Positions 33,906-45,669 of a DNA stretch of 64,000 nt are shown piece after piece. The position numbers and the translations under genes are program-made. Position 1 is the stretch's first letter, and each line of letters starts with the position of its first letter. The notes beneath the pieces are model-generated. The model saw nothing but the letters and a program-made list of their open reading frames with translations. It was not told the DNA's origin and did not search any database. The DNA comes from Grammothele lineata (taxonomy: Eukaryota > Basidiomycota > Agaricomycetes > Polyporales > Polyporaceae): contig NDFF03000325.1 of the NCBI GenBank assembly GCA_002150815.3, positions 62,001 to 126,000 on the forward strand, given 5' to 3'.

Positions 33906-35444
33906 TCACTGCTTCTTCGCCTCGCGCTCCATCTTGCGCAGCGCCCTCCGGCGAATGTCCTTGTGTAGCGAGTGCGTGTAGCGCACAAAGGCCATGTTCC
34001 ACCCGATCAGGTTCTGCGCGGCACCAAAACGTATCTCGGTCAGTCGCCGAAGGCGCGGATGGGCTTAAGCGGAGGGGGTGGGGCGCACCATCAAGTAGTC
34101 AAGGAGGGCGTGGCTCCAGTACGGGGTGACGACCCCCGGGCGCTTCGTCCAGAGCGCGCCGCAGGGGAGGGTGAGCTTGGAGAGCACGCTGCGGACGAAC
34201 GCGTTGGGCGTCGGGATGAGCGCGCTCGCGCGGCGGATCTTGGACATGTTCGAGACCTATTCCGGCGTCGCCGATGGTCGACGTCCGTACGCTCAGCCTG
34301 GCGCGCAGGAGAAGGGGCGGGAGAGAAAACGTACGACGAAGTAGGTGTTCACGCACTCGACGTCGACGCCCTTCCCGCGGACCTCCTCGTTGAGCGAACC
34401 GGTGAAAGAGGACAGGAAGGACTTGGAGCCGGCGTAGGTGCTGAGCATCGGCGAGGCGACGCTGACGCCCGAGAATGAGCCCATGTTGACGATCAGGCCG
34501 CGTTTCCTGCGTCGTTGAAGGGGAGCACGTCACGCGTGCGTCCTATCGTATATACAGCGAAGGAAGGGGGTGCGCACCTCTCGACCATGCCGGGGAGGAC
34601 CATGCGAGTGAGGCGGACGACTGAGCTAACGTTGATGGTGACGATGTCCTCCATGTCCTTCTCTGCGCACGCGCTGAAGTCTTCGGGGTAGGTGTACGAC
34701 TTGCCTGCATTGTTGACTGGGGAAGCGCAACGATCGGGTTCTGCTTTTAGAGGTGAACTGAGAGCATATACTCACTGAGGACGCCAATGTCAAGACCAGC
34801 GATCTCCGTCTGGAGGTTCTGCCACTGGGCCGAGTCTTCGAGCTTGGAAAAGTCCATCGGGACAGCCTTAGCCAGAACCTTCTTGTCGCCAGTCGACTTG
34901 GACGCTGGAGCATGATGAGAGCGAGAAGATATATGAAAAGGTTAGTCGCGCACTAATCTCCTCGACGAGGCTCGCGAGGGCCCCGGCGTTTCTGGCCGAA
35001 ACGACTACGTTGAACCCCTTCTGCGCGAGCTGCAGCGCAAACTCGCGGCCGATACCCTCTGAAGCTCCAGTGACGACTGAGGACACATCATAGTAAGTCG
35101 CAGTAAATCATAATGCGGTGAAAGAAATGCACCGGCCCAAGCACCCTTGCCAGCACCATATTTCTTGAGCTGGAGGGGCAGACACGTAAGCGGTAGTAGT
35201 CGAGGGGACGATCGCGGAACGTACGCTTTTCCCCGACAGGACAAACGTTTGCAGCAGTACAAAGAGGGTCTTGAGCGCAAACCGCGCGACCGTGAAGCCG
35301 CCGACGGCAAAGATGAAGAGGGCGAGCTTCGGGTAGTCCGTGACTGGCGTATGGTAAGCATATGTGGGAGACGCGCTCGCGACGTGCACACGCACCGAGG
35401 ACGTGAGAGGATGGGACAGGGACGGCAGATAGGAATGTGGACAT
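33906..35444 (-). CDS. Very-long-chain 3-oxoacyl-CoA reductase (KAR, IFA38-type SDR)
   Basis: Second step of ER fatty-acid elongation: NADPH reduction of 3-ketoacyl-CoA, feeding sphingolipid synthesis. The start is [16 protein letters not shown] at 35444. A membrane anchor follows ([20 protein letters not shown]), then [20 protein letters not shown] with the TGASEGIG cofactor motif, [14 protein letters not shown], and the catalytic Ser-Tyr-Lys in [13 protein letters not shown]...YAGSK. The C-terminus [13 protein letters not shown] ends in a basic, dilysine-like ER retention pattern (KKQ). Short GT-AG introns separate about seven or eight exons. It shares a 249 bp divergent intergenic region with the HNH gene. 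Confidence 0.92.
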
Positions 35445-35693
35445 TGCGTAGACGGTGCCGCGGCCCGAGGAAGCAGAGTGGACGAGAAAGAGCACGAAGG
35501 CAAGACCTTCGACTCCGAGGGACGCACTCCCAGCTCGTGACCGTGATGCTACCGCGACGCGTCGGGCGGCACGTGCCCGAACTTCCTCCTCTTCCTCCTC
35601 TTCATTCTCCTTTTCCTCCTCCTCTTCACCCTCCGTCTCCTCCGCGACTCCGCCCACAAAGGTCGAACAAACAACTGCAAAAGTTCCTCCACT
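35445..35693. promoter_or_regulatory. Shared divergent promoter region with CT-rich microsatellite
   Basis: The 249 bp between the KAR start (minus) and the HNH gene start (plus) contains a (CTC/CTT)n tract at about 35579-35632. It is likely a bidirectional promoter; no specific factor site was assigned. Confidence 0.5.
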
Positions 35694-37014
35694 ATGCCCG
35701 AGACCCCCAATCCCTCTGACCAAGTCGTCCGCTCGTTGGAGGAATGCCCCAAAAGCATTTACGTCGGCTATGTCTTTCCTGCAGCGCAACAAGTGGAGGA
35801 TGGGCGCGCAATCAGCAATAAACCCCATCTCCTCATGAACATTCGCATTCTCGCTGGTCTTCTCATTCACGGCCCCAACAGAACTGCTCGTGGATACGTC
35901 GCTCAGGAGATCGCAACTTTGATGGGTCGTAGTCCCTCGACCAACGTAAGTGACGAGGACCTAATTGCACTCGATGAGCTCGGCCGAAAGTATTTCGACA
36001 ATTTTATCCGTGTTTGTACGCATCCTCTTCCTTTCCGTGATTTCCTCGAGCTGAACACGCGCCCTGAACTTGTAGTCAGAAGCGCCAAGGGTCGAACACC
36101 ACCGCAGTCTCCTGATCCGGACAGAGCGTCGTGGGACGTTCAAATTCAGGAATTGTTAGTTCACACACCCCAAGACCATTCTGGTGCGAAGGCGCATGTA
36201 CGTGCTCTGCGCCAACCACGTCGCTGTGTAGCTCAGTGACTTGACAGGCTCTCGTTCGAGACGGCTTCCGATGCATGCTAAGTGGAGATGTCGACTGGAA
36301 CATTTTTAAGGCACACGGAAGTGCTTTCCCGACAGCCTTCGTTGATGCTACGCATTGCGCTCATATCATGCCAGAAGCAACGAACGACTTTGACTCTGTC
36401 AACGATCCCGATTCGAAGGCAAGGATTCCTGCCAAGTTTAACCCTAGTCTTGGCTGACGTTTGTTCGTGTGCAGAAGACTCGGGCCAGCGGCCTATGGAC
36501 GATCCTGGACTGCTTTGGATACCATGGCATCCCGAGCTCGCTCACAGGGGCGCAGACTCATAGGCTGGAAAATGTCATGACACTTCAAAGTGGTCTGCAC
36601 GCACTCTTCGACAAACTGGACCTCTGGTTTGAGAAAGTCCCTAATAAGGTGTGCAGATGATTGGTGGTCTGATCTGCGTCGCTCACTAACGTTTTCAAAT
36701 AGGAACACACTTACAAGGTGCACACCTTTCCGACCATACTAGCAAGTCATCTCCGCCTCAAGTCTGAGGTGATCCAGTTCAGTGTGAGCGACCTGGACCT
36801 CCCTGGATTTGAGCACCCAGCATCCTTGCCCTTGCCTGATGCTAGATACCTCGAGATTCATGCTGCGTGCCGCAAAGTGGCGCATATGTCTGGGGCCGCC
36901 GAGTATCTGGATGCAATCATCCGGGACATGGAGACAACGAGTTTTCTCGCTTCGGATGGTGGATCTGCGGAGGTCCTAATTCATGCTATGTCCCGTCTTG
37001 TGGAGCCAGGGTAG
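35694..37014 (+). CDS. HNH-domain protein (fungal HNH_2-like family)
   Basis: Unknown biological role; the domain is a predicted metal-dependent nuclease fold. Exons: 35694-36015, 36076-36197, 36248 to about 36400, 36474 to about 36648, and 36703-37014. The order is an N-terminal helical region (SIYVGYVFPAAQQV, EIATLMGRSPSTNV) and then the HNH core: RDGFRCMLSGDVDW, CAHIMPEATND (first His), RLENVMTLQSGLHALFDKLD (Asn and second His). A C-terminal helical region follows (AACRKVAHMSGAAEYLDAI). The donor for the third intron is ambiguous: GTCAAC after DFDS at about 36400 keeps frame best. Many agaricomycetes carry large families of such genes, and a truncated relative lies at 8991-9135. Confidence 0.78.
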
Positions 37015-38208
37015 TAAAGTAGTGTGCTGTGGGCCTGTGTACGAGTTTTATGTGTTGGCATGCCGTGTGCGAATTTGTGGCCCCGGCCGCTGATACATGC
37101 GCGATGTTGTGTCTCAACTCGGAGCAGACGCCCCGACAGCTCGACTCGGAGCTTTCCATACTCTGTCATGCACCACCTCCTTGCCTGCAGCGCGTCGTGC
37201 AGCACCCCCGCGGCGCCAGCGCCGGTATGGCGGGGATCACCGGTTTTATTGACAAGAAAAAGCCGCTCAACAATCGTGGCTCGGGGAAGCCTTTTCTTGA
37301 ACAAGTTGGCAAGTTAACTTGCAAGTGTGGCAGAAAAGCCGATGACTCCGCCGGAGGGTTTTGTTTCTGGCAGTATCTCCCTTGTTTGAGGAGTGCCGCC
37401 AAAATTGTTGTCCCCGGCTGGAGTTTCTCGAGCTCAATTGTTTTTCTCTCTCCAAAAACTGGAGGAGGATGAGAAGGAGGCGAGAAACCCTGCCATGCGG
37501 CATCCGTGTCGCCGAACGACGGAGCGCCCGTCGGAGGACGAGCAGTTGTTCCGCTCGACTCGCTCCTTCCCACCTTCCCCATCTTGTGACCCACCCTACG
37601 CGCCTCTCTACCGTCGTCCTAACAGCGCAGCAGTCATGTCTCCCCTACGTCGATTCTCTCGGGGATGACAGAGGCACTTAACACGTTGCAGCGGCCAGTC
37701 TTCTCGAGGTGATCTGGATTGCAAGATGCAAGACGTATGTCCATTTGTCGGCGGGCGGAGGCACATAGAAGGGAGACGGCCTTGGCAGGGAGGAGAGGTG
37801 CGCTTCGACCGTCTTCTCTTCTTACACGTGTGGCTAAACCAGGGTGGTGGTGTTAGAATTGTAGGAGGACAAGCCGGGCTCGTGCCGTCGACTGTATCGA
37901 TCCGAGAGCCCATCATCACCCGTGCCAGCCTGCAGGTATCCCGAACCGCTTCTCCACCCCCGCTGTCTCCCTCTCTCTGCTCACGTCTTCCACTCTCCCG
38001 GTATTGCTGTCCGCTCCTTTTTTCTCTCTTCTCCTTTCTCGTGTTTATCCTTTCCTCAGTGCAATCTATCTAGACTATCAACGTACGCACTTGACCTTCG
38101 GCACGTCTGGCCGAAACGAGCTCACCCTACCCTGCACGTGTACACACATTCATCAACCCCTTGCTGCCACAACCACAGAGCACACTTCCCAACAGCACGC
38201 AAACGGGC
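37015..38208. other. Intergenic region, no supported gene
   Basis: Short ORFs only. CT-rich tracts at about 37960-38060 are typical of fungal promoters and precede the next gene. Confidence 0.45.
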
Positions 38209-38772
38209 ATGCCTGAAGCAAGCAGTCCTCCAGTCGTGCTCGACCCCAACTCTCTCTACGTCGCCACTATCCCACTTACCAACGGCTTCCACTGGGGCCT
38301 CATCCACGTCGACCAACGCGGCACCGCGACCCGCCACCACTGGGCCGCCACCACCGTCGACCCGCGCGGCCGCGAGGGCTACGTCGCCCAACCAATGCCC
38401 CACGGCCCGCGCATGAAGGCCGGCCAACAGCAAATCCTTTGCTACTTCAAGCTCACCGACGGCGCTCACGCCCCCATCGACCTGCCCACTCTCCACGGCG
38501 CGTGCGCGTCCGTCTTCGCGCGCGCGACGCACACCACCGCGCTCCAGAACCGCGCCGCGAACGTCAACTCGCGCACGTGGGTCACGAACGTCCTCGCCCG
38601 CGTGCTCAAGTCGCCCGAGCGCGCGGCGGAGGTCGAGGACTTTGTGCTCGCGCACAGTAGGGTGTACGGCGATGAGTATGCGCGCGACTTTCTCTTTGGG
38701 AAGCCGTACACGACGCTAGTGCTTCCTGTTGTCGCCCCTTGTGAACCCTCGGTGAGTTTCGTCGGTATTTAG
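38209..38772 (+). CDS. Conserved-looking hypothetical protein (unknown)
   Basis: A GC-rich single-exon frame from ATG 38209 (MPEASSPPVVLDPNSLYVAT). It contains PLTNGFHWGLIHVDQRGTAT, HHWAATTVDPRGREGYVAQP and a C-terminal helical half (TWVTNVLARVLKSPERAAEV). No signal peptide or transmembrane segment. The text looks like a recurrent small globular family of mushrooms, but I cannot name it. The last codons after VVAPCEPS run straight into GTGAGT, so the true C-terminus may be spliced to a further exon near 38965. Confidence 0.6.
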   Translation: MPEASSPPVVLDPNSLYVATIPLTNGFHWGLIHVDQRGTATRHHWAATTVDPRGREGYVAQPMPHGPRMKAGQQQILCYFKLTDGAHAPIDLPTLHGACASVFARATHTTALQNRAANVNSRTWVTNVLARVLKSPERAAEVEDFVLAHSRVYGDEYARDFLFGKPYTTLVLPVVAPCEPSVSFVGI

Positions 38773-39777
38773 TCTCGCTCTTGAGTTGAACAACTTCGCG
38801 CGCTCCTGCTCCTAGTGCCCTGCGTGCGTACCCCCGCCGCGTTCACGTGCAAACTCATCGTGAGCGCGTGCTACGCACCATCGTTTCGTCAACATAGAGC
38901 TTCCCAGCCTGGACTTCTTTTCCATCGTAGCATACCACCCCCGCCACTGCTCATCCGCTGTGCAGAGGTATGTATGTACACATCATCCGGACCCACTCTC
39001 CTCGGACTTGTAGACATATGCCACCGCTTTCCCATCTACCCGGCTCAGATACATCCTAAAACGTCAAGGCGTGGGCTGCGCCGCTTGTAGAGTACTCATT
39101 GACAGGAATAACGATGCCCAAACTCATCCTGTACCGGATAACGCTTGATCCAAGGATCCTCATTGAGCAACATGTGCTTTTACACCTCTCCACGGAGTCT
39201 CATGACTTTGTGTGATCACCAATATTTCCTTGAGAACACGTTGATGTTCTTCGTTCGACTGGAGGTCCTTCAGAATGCTCACTAATCGCCCGGTTCTCTG
39301 GTATGGACCAAAGAGGTAAGCGGTTCTCCTGCCTAAGACCGCAAACCTCGGTGGCTTACCACTGCTTTCCTCCTTCCATACGCAAATCTCAAGAGATCGC
39401 AACACAATCTGGACATTACTCAGCCAACAATCCTCCACGTTTCGTGACTTTTTATTACGAGCGACCGTGTACCTCGGTCCTCCACCAGCCGTTGTATTCG
39501 GGTTGCTTACAGAGCAGCTCCAGAGAAGCCTCAGGACAGCGACTCTGCCGTCGCTGACGCCGGTGTGTCCGTTCCCTAATGTCTGATTGCCCCGAATTTA
39601 CGTCTAAAGTTGCGGTCTCATGACATATTCGTCTCCTATCTAGACAGCGGGACTGCCTATTCTGCGGATATGGACGGTCCGTGCATGACAGGATGAGAAC
39701 TTGCCGCAGTATTCCAACTTCCAGACAAGGAGCGTCATCACCCCCAGGGACATTACGCAGTCCTTGACGGCGCGACA
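38773..39777. other. Intergenic region, no supported gene
   Basis: No coding signal. It may hold a small 3' exon of the preceding gene and the promoter of the O-methyltransferase. Confidence 0.4.
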
Positions 39778-39783
39778 TATAAA
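39778..39783 (+). promoter_or_regulatory. TATA box of OMT copy 1
   Basis: TATAAA 79 bp upstream of the ATG at 39857. The paralogue at 55.25 kb has CATAAAA at an equivalent spacing. Confidence 0.65.
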
Positions 39784-39856
39784 ACCCCCGCGACGTCCTC
39801 GACGTCCAACCCCAGGGATCACCCCGACATCCCGACACCCCTGCGATCCTCTCGCC

Positions 39857-41841
39857 ATGTCCTTCGCCACGCTCCGCGCACTGCACACCATCATCGGCGA
39901 TGCACTCGCCGAGATGGAGCGCATATACCAAGCGCACCCCACAGGCGCGCTCGACTACCCCTCCCTCGACGTCCCCTACTACCCCAAGGACGCACACGCC
40001 CCTGTGGCGGAGGCAGCGGAGAAGCTCGCGCTTGACCCGGGGGTGGTCGTTGCGGCGAAGCAGGTCGTAGCGGCGTGCGGGCAGCTGAGCGCGTCCGTCC
40101 ACCCGCTGTTCTTCTCTGTTGTCGAGGGGTTGCAGAGTGTGAGTGTCTCCTTCCGCCTTATCTCGTGTTCTCGTATGCGCCGCCTCAGCTCCTGGATTCT
40201 GACTGATTGGGGCACGTGCCGGTACGCACAGGGTCCTCACCTCTCTGCATGCCTCGGCTTTCTCGAAGCCTCCAACGCCGTCGAGATCCTCCGCGCCGCG
40301 GGGCCCGAAGGGTTACACGCGGATGAGATCGCGCGCCGTATCGTCGAGAGCGGCGCTGGGGCTACCGAGGTCGACCCCGTCAAGCTCAGTGCGTATTTTC
40401 TTCCGACGTGTGAGGATCGCGTTACGGATAGATCGCTGACGTGTGTGGAACCGAACGCGAAGGTCACATCCTGCGCTTTCTCGCGACGCACCACTGGCTG
40501 CGCGAGGTGCGCCCGGACGTTTTCGCGAACAACCGCCTGTCGTCGCAGATCGACTCTGGGAAGAGCCTCGCGCAGCTCCGGGGAGCGTGAGTAACATCTA
40601 GAATGGGCGCAGTACGGCTCGCGCTAAGTCCCTTGATAGACCTGAGAAGAAGCACGACGAGACGAACGGCCTAGCCTCCTTCGTGGCGATGTGGTGAGTT
40701 AGAAGCGGCCGGCATGTCCAAGAAGGTTTGTTATCTGACAGGCTCGCTTGTGATCCGTTCGTGCCTCGTAGCTCCGACGACCTAGTAAAGTCCGCTGCGC
40801 ACCTCACCAATGCGCTCTTGCCCGACAACCCTCGCGCGGTCTCTCATAACGCTCTGCGCGGGAAGGAGGGAAGCGCGGGGCTTTACAAGACGCCTTTCAA
40901 CTCTGCGCTCCGCACGCAGTTGGGGTTCTTCCAGTGGATGGAGCTCCCCGAGAACACGGTGCGGCTCAGTGACTTTGGGCGCGCGATGACGGCCTCGCGG
41001 GCTTGGGAGGTCACCGAGAACATCTTGGACGGTATGTGCCGTTTCATTTCGACCGTGGTGACGGAGGCTCAATGAATGCGATGCATCGTAACTGCAGCTT
41101 TCCCTTGGAAAGAGCTCCCCAACGATTCCGTTGTGGTCGACGTTGGCGGCGGAGTGGGATCGACGTCAATCGTCCTCGCGAAGGCGTTCCCGCATCTGCG
41201 GTACGTCGTGCAGGACCGCGCGCAAGTCGTTAATATTGCACCAACTGTGAGTCGCGCTGTCTGTACTCTACCTATAAACCTTTACTGACGAGAGAATGTG
41301 CTCGCAGGTATGGGAGGGCCGGGACGCAGAGCTCGTCGCCTCCGGGCGCGTCTCCTTCCAACCTCAGGACTTCTTCGCCCCACAGCCGGCGAGCATCGCC
41401 GTCCCGGGGGTGGGCGCGGTCCCTTCCGCAGACGTGTTTGTCAGCCGCGGTTGCACGCACAACTGGCCCGACGCCGAGGTCGTCACCATGCTCGCCCACC
41501 TCCGCACCGCCGCGCGCGCGCACACCAAGCTCCTGATCATCGACACCATCCTCCCTTTCGCCTGCGCCTCACCCTCAAGCGCCTCGTTGCCCACATCCGA
41601 GGAAGTAGGAACGACGGACGAGGCTCCCCTCGCGGGCGCAAAGCCGCCGCTGCTCGCGAACCTGGGCTGCGCGAGCTCGAACAGCTACGCGCTTGACTTG
41701 TCGATGCTTGCGATCCTCGATGCGCGCGAGCGCACGCTCAAAGAGCTGTCGGGGCTCGCTGAGCGCGCGGGGTGGCGCGTCGTGCGCGTCGTGCGTCCGA
41801 AGGCGTCGCTGTGGGGGTACGTCACCGCCGAGCCGGCGTAG
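39857..41841 (+). CDS. O-methyltransferase (PF00891 type), intact copy 1
   Basis: Transfers methyl from SAM to a hydroxyl of a small, probably phenolic, substrate. Seven exons: 39857-40138, 40232-40388, 40463-40587, 40640-40693, 40772-41031, 41098-41246 and 41308-41841. The N-terminal dimerisation/winged-helix region begins MSFATLRALHTIIGDALAEM and includes ILRFLATHHWLREVRPDVFA. The SAM-binding motif is VVVDVGGGVGSTSIVLAKAF then LRYVVQDR. The catalytic His is in SRGCTHNWPDAEVV. The C-terminus is KASLWGYVTAEPA. It is the closest relative of the disrupted copy at 55-60 kb, with the same intron positions, and of the fragment at 43.3 kb. Relatives act in fungal aromatic and secondary metabolism; the substrate is unknown. 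Confidence 0.93.
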
Positions 41842-42559
41842 GACCCTGAGAGGTCTGCTCCCTTGGCGTCAGTTCAACAGCTGGCGTTGAGCGAGGGAGG
41901 TAATGCGGGTAAAGCTGGTTCAACAACCAGCAAGAACAAGCTGCGGCTTCCCTCGGACCAGTAGCAAGATATAGTCGTCAACCGGCCTATTACGTTAAAA
42001 ACGTGACCGTCAACCGGTCGACCGTCCACGCCCTGGTCGAATTTTTGGGAAAGACGAGCAAGTAGCGATATACTTGCTGCGTTTATAAGCTAGTTCTGGT
42101 TGCGCCGATTGAAGTCGGAGATGCGGAGTTCGTTATACCTAGATCGATCGAAAGTACTATGGGGCTTTGAATGGCAACGTGTCCGCCGTCAAAGAACATA
42201 TACGTGCTTTATACCGCCAAGTGGGCAACATCTGCATACACAGGACTAGTTTCATGAACCAGCAGTTTGCTAGTAGTCGACCAGTTGTTCAAATGGTGAA
42301 ACTGGAAGGTCATCTTACGTTGCGCGTGTTAGATCACTTGCTTGCCGGCAAACTGGAAAGTACCCGAACGGGAAGGGGGTCTTAGGATCTCTGTGGCACT
42401 ATGAGTCATCAATTCTAATAGATTGGCCAATGACAGGTGAGCGCGGTCTGGTTGGTGGGCATCATTGTCTCAAAACAAAGACACCTTCGGCCGCGACATC
42501 GGTGGCTGTTAGCTAATGCCAATATATAAGGTGTATTAGGTTTCCTCACGTTGGCTTCC
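41842..42559. other. Intergenic region, no supported gene
   Basis: AT-richer tract around 42060-42300. No gene recognised. Confidence 0.45.
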
Positions 42560-43305
42560 ACCACCTCGCCCTTCAACGTGTATAGCTGGATCATGATCTC
42601 GCGATGGTTCTGATCGTCCAACATACGCTTGTTGAGATCTTCTTTCTTCTACACGGCGAGTCATAGCGTAAGGTCACTGTAGTTGGACAACGATAAAAGT
42701 CGCCAACTTATCACATACCTGAAAGAGAGCGACAGCACTATTCAGTTCACGACGGCTCCGTAGGATCAGGTCCGTGTGCTTGTCCTTGTTGAGTACTCGA
42801 GGGAGGAGCCCGAATTGCTCCAGTTGTCGCATACTCTTGCATATGCCGACAAGACGGCTAGGTAATGGGACGTAGTCGGATTGGCTCAGATAGTTCAGAG
42901 GCCACCATCACAACGCTCACCGATGCAAATCATTGACGGCACTCTCGAACTCCTTCCCCTTCACGCTCTCTGGGGTCGTGACGAACTCCAACATGTCGCG
43001 TGTGGTATTCAAAAGCTCTTCCGCATCTTTCTTGTTCGTCTTAGCAGACTCTGTCGCCCGTTAACTCGTCTGTGGGACTTCTGATCTTTGTGTAGGTAGC
43101 AGACGCACCTCTGCAATTTCCACGATTTCGAGGGACGTCTCTGCAACAGCCTGGACGGGTCCGGGGAGGGCTGTCGTCGCCTTGCTCAGGATTTAGAGGA
43201 GGGTTTTTACCTTCCCCAACCCGGGGAGGACACGCTATACTTTGGCAGAAGTGACGAAAAAGACATCTTCGAAGGTCAAAAGCGCGACATGACGGAGCGA
43301 CCTAT
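42560..43305 (-). pseudogene. 5'-decayed gene for a helical N-terminal domain (fungal STAND/MLKL-like)
   Basis: Minus-strand exons joined by phase-consistent GT-AG introns give ALSKATTALPGPVQAVAE then SLEIVEIAE, SAKTNKKDAEELLNTTRDML, RLVGICKSMRQLEQFGLLPR, HTDLILRSRRELNSAVALFQ and KKEDLNKRMLDDQNHREIMI. This all-helical pattern (PGPVQA..LEIVE...NK.DA..L) resembles the N-terminal domain that precedes NACHT/NB-ARC or kinase modules in agaricomycete proteins. The 5' end is broken: the frame after MSRF hits TGA, and stop codons follow PGWGR. No NTPase or effector domain follows. Classed as a partial or decayed gene; a short protein from the intact exons remains possible. The family assignment is by pattern only. 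Confidence 0.5.
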
Positions 43306-43309
43306 GGAG

Positions 43310-43747
43310 GAGCGGGGGAAGTTCCGCAGACTTGTTCGTCATCCGCGGCTGCACGCATAACTAGCCCGACGCCGAGGTCGTCACTACTATGCTCTCCCGC
43401 CTCCGCATCGCCGCGCGCGCACACACCAAGCTCCTGATGAGTCGTCGACACTATCCTCCCCTTCGCCTGCGCCTCACCCTCAAACACCTCGGCGCCCGCA
43501 TCCGAGGAAGCGGGGACGACGGATGGAGCCCCCACTCGCAGGCGCAAAGCCGCCGCTTCTCGCGAACCTGGGCTGCGCGAGCCCGAACAGCTACGTGCTC
43601 GACCTGTCGATGCTCGCGATCCTCGATGCGCGCGAGCGCACGCTCAAAGAGCTGTCGGGGCTCACTGAGCGTGCGGGGTGGCGCGTCGTGCGCGTCGTGC
43701 GTCCGAAGGCGTCACTGTGGGGGTACGTGACGGCCGAGCCGGTGTAA
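43310..43747 (+). pseudogene. 3' fragment of an O-methyltransferase gene
   Basis: Near-identical to the last exon of OMT copy 1, from SADVFVSRGCTHNW to the stop. It carries CTHN-TAG where copy 1 has CTHNW, an ACT insertion in the VVTML codons, and a frame-changing insertion before the ILPF region. The end (ANLGCASPNSYVLDLSMLAI...YVTAEPV) is still open. All upstream exons are missing. The junction at about 43310 abuts the helical-domain relic on the opposite strand. Confidence 0.9.
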
Positions 43748-44103
43748 GAGCCGGGCAAACTAACTCCCTTGACGTCAGTTCAACGTTCGAGCTGGGGAAG
43801 GGGCGCGCAATGTTGACGGGTTGCATGTAAGTCCGTGCGGTATGTACGCTCTATGCAGGCAGCTAGTCGAGGATGACGCCGTCAACGATGACACACTGTG
43901 TATGGTCCTGTAGTGCATTGCGCGTCCGGTCTTCATTTGTGTCGTTGTAGGAACCAGCGCACGGCAAATCGATGCTTCGATCTGCCAGCACCCACACGAG
44001 CCCACTAACTTGATGAAATCGGGCGGCCCATCTCTAGGTGGGAGGGAACGGTAGACTGGCGAAGTGGTATCATATTTCGACGGGACGTATTCATGAGCGG
44101 TCA
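43748..44103. other. Intergenic region, no supported gene
   Basis: Lies between two gene fragments. No coding signal. Confidence 0.45.
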
Positions 44104-44540
44104 TCATATAGTCCTCTGGCCGACGGATCGCTGTTAGTTCATGTCACGCTTTGTCGCCAGGACCGTCACGTCTCACCTTCACCTGGGACCACCGTTGCGC
44201 AATTTCCTGTACGCGGCTTTGTAGCATCCTAATACATTCGAGGCAGTTGATACGTTCGCCGGCTTTAATGAGCACGGATTGGAGCGCGTTTACGGAGATC
44301 CCTGTACGGTTTGAAGCTATGGTGTGAGCCTCCTCCCCAATGTACGATCGACGGCTTCGTCTCACCTGGAGTCGCCTGCCACACGAGATCCGCCGACACG
44401 AACGCCCACGCCTTCATGAGCTCCGCATGCCCGTCCTCCCCGCACGCAAGCGTGGCGACATGCTTGCCCGGAGGGCGCATTACGATCTGCCGAAGCGCCG
44501 CGAGCCGCGCCTCGTGCAGTGCGAACAACCGCACGAGTGA
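44104..44540 (-). pseudogene. 3' half of a degenerate-BTB family gene
   Basis: Retains the last three exons of the family with intact splice sites. These are LFALHEARLAALRQIVMRPP...KAWAFVSADLVWQATPG, then GISVNALQSVLIKAGERINC with the CLEC motif and RVQEIAQRWSQVK, then a micro-exon AGG ACT ATA TGA (44104-44115). The BTB half and start are absent: upstream sequence at 44540-44600 is unrelated. Truncated copy of the genes at 45.7 and 53.0 kb. Confidence 0.78.
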
Positions 44541-45669
44541 AGAAGGGAACGTCGGGTGGACTCAAGCACGGAGGAGTCTGTGGCAGAGCAAGCGATGGTG
44601 ACGTTCTTGACTGGACTGCGCGACGTTTGTTCAAGTTCCGTAGGCGTTGAAGGCACTCGTTCATTGTATCGCCGGGGTAGAGTCGAGAGCTAGAAGAAAT
44701 ATGAGTTATGGGAATCTTCCGCCATGGGTGCACCACACCAGAACACACCTGATGGTGGTGCGTCGCGTTAACAGTCGCCCGAGAGTCAAATGCAGCGCAT
44801 CGACTATTCCCGCCTCGAACCTTGCCGTTTCCTGAGTACGTCGTACCACCATGTTTAACTTGTAGAGGCCGCGCATAGGTCTCCTGTCCTCCATGTCATA
44901 ATGTTTTGGAGGACACCAGGAGGGATGAATGGCAGCCCTCCAGCACAGACAATGGGGGGACGGCAGGCCGGCAGGAGGAGGAGGAGGAGGAGGGTGATTG
45001 CGACCGCATGATGCAGGCAGGCGTCGGAGCGCGTTCTCCTACTAAGTACTCGGCGCCGCTAGAACCTTCTTGCGCCATGTCGTTGGACTCGCAAACAGAA
45101 TCAGACCCGATAGGATGGCGATAGGCGTCACATCCTTGGTCCGTCAACTGTGACCTAAGGCCTGCCGCTGTGGACAGCGCCCGACGGAGGCTTTGTGCCC
45201 CGCTCCGAGCCGAGTCCATGACCAGCCGACGATGCGGCACGGGCGCCTACCATAGCCGACCGCCGACCTGCTGGTTGGGAAGACTTAGTTTCGGCGCTTG
45301 TGAAAGCCGGACAAGACACAACATGAACCTACTTACGCAGCGAGACGCACTCTGCAGTGGGGGGCGGTGCCGGGGGGCGGTTGAGAGCAGACCGGGCGTA
45401 CCGCCTGTTTACTATCGAATCGAGCTCCCTGCCAGGCTGGCAGGCATGTCGCGGTGTGAGTCGTCAGTGCGTTGGATGAGCGCCCGTGTCAGTGAATCTT
45501 GTGCACTTGCTTGGGAGACATTGTTGCCGTAGAATCACAATCGGGATCGGGTGCTACGGCGAACAAAGGATGCGAGCGGCGTAGAAGCCGCTATGAACCT
45601 GGTGCTACAATGGATCGCGAGAGCTGCTGCTGCTGGACTGGACCGTTGATCAAGACTTCGTTCACTGTT
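44541..45669. other. Intergenic region with a GGA microsatellite
   Basis: No supported gene. An (AGG)n run lies at about 44970-44996. Confidence 0.45.
44970..44996. repeat. (AGG)n microsatellite
   Basis: About eight tandem AGG units. Confidence 0.85.
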
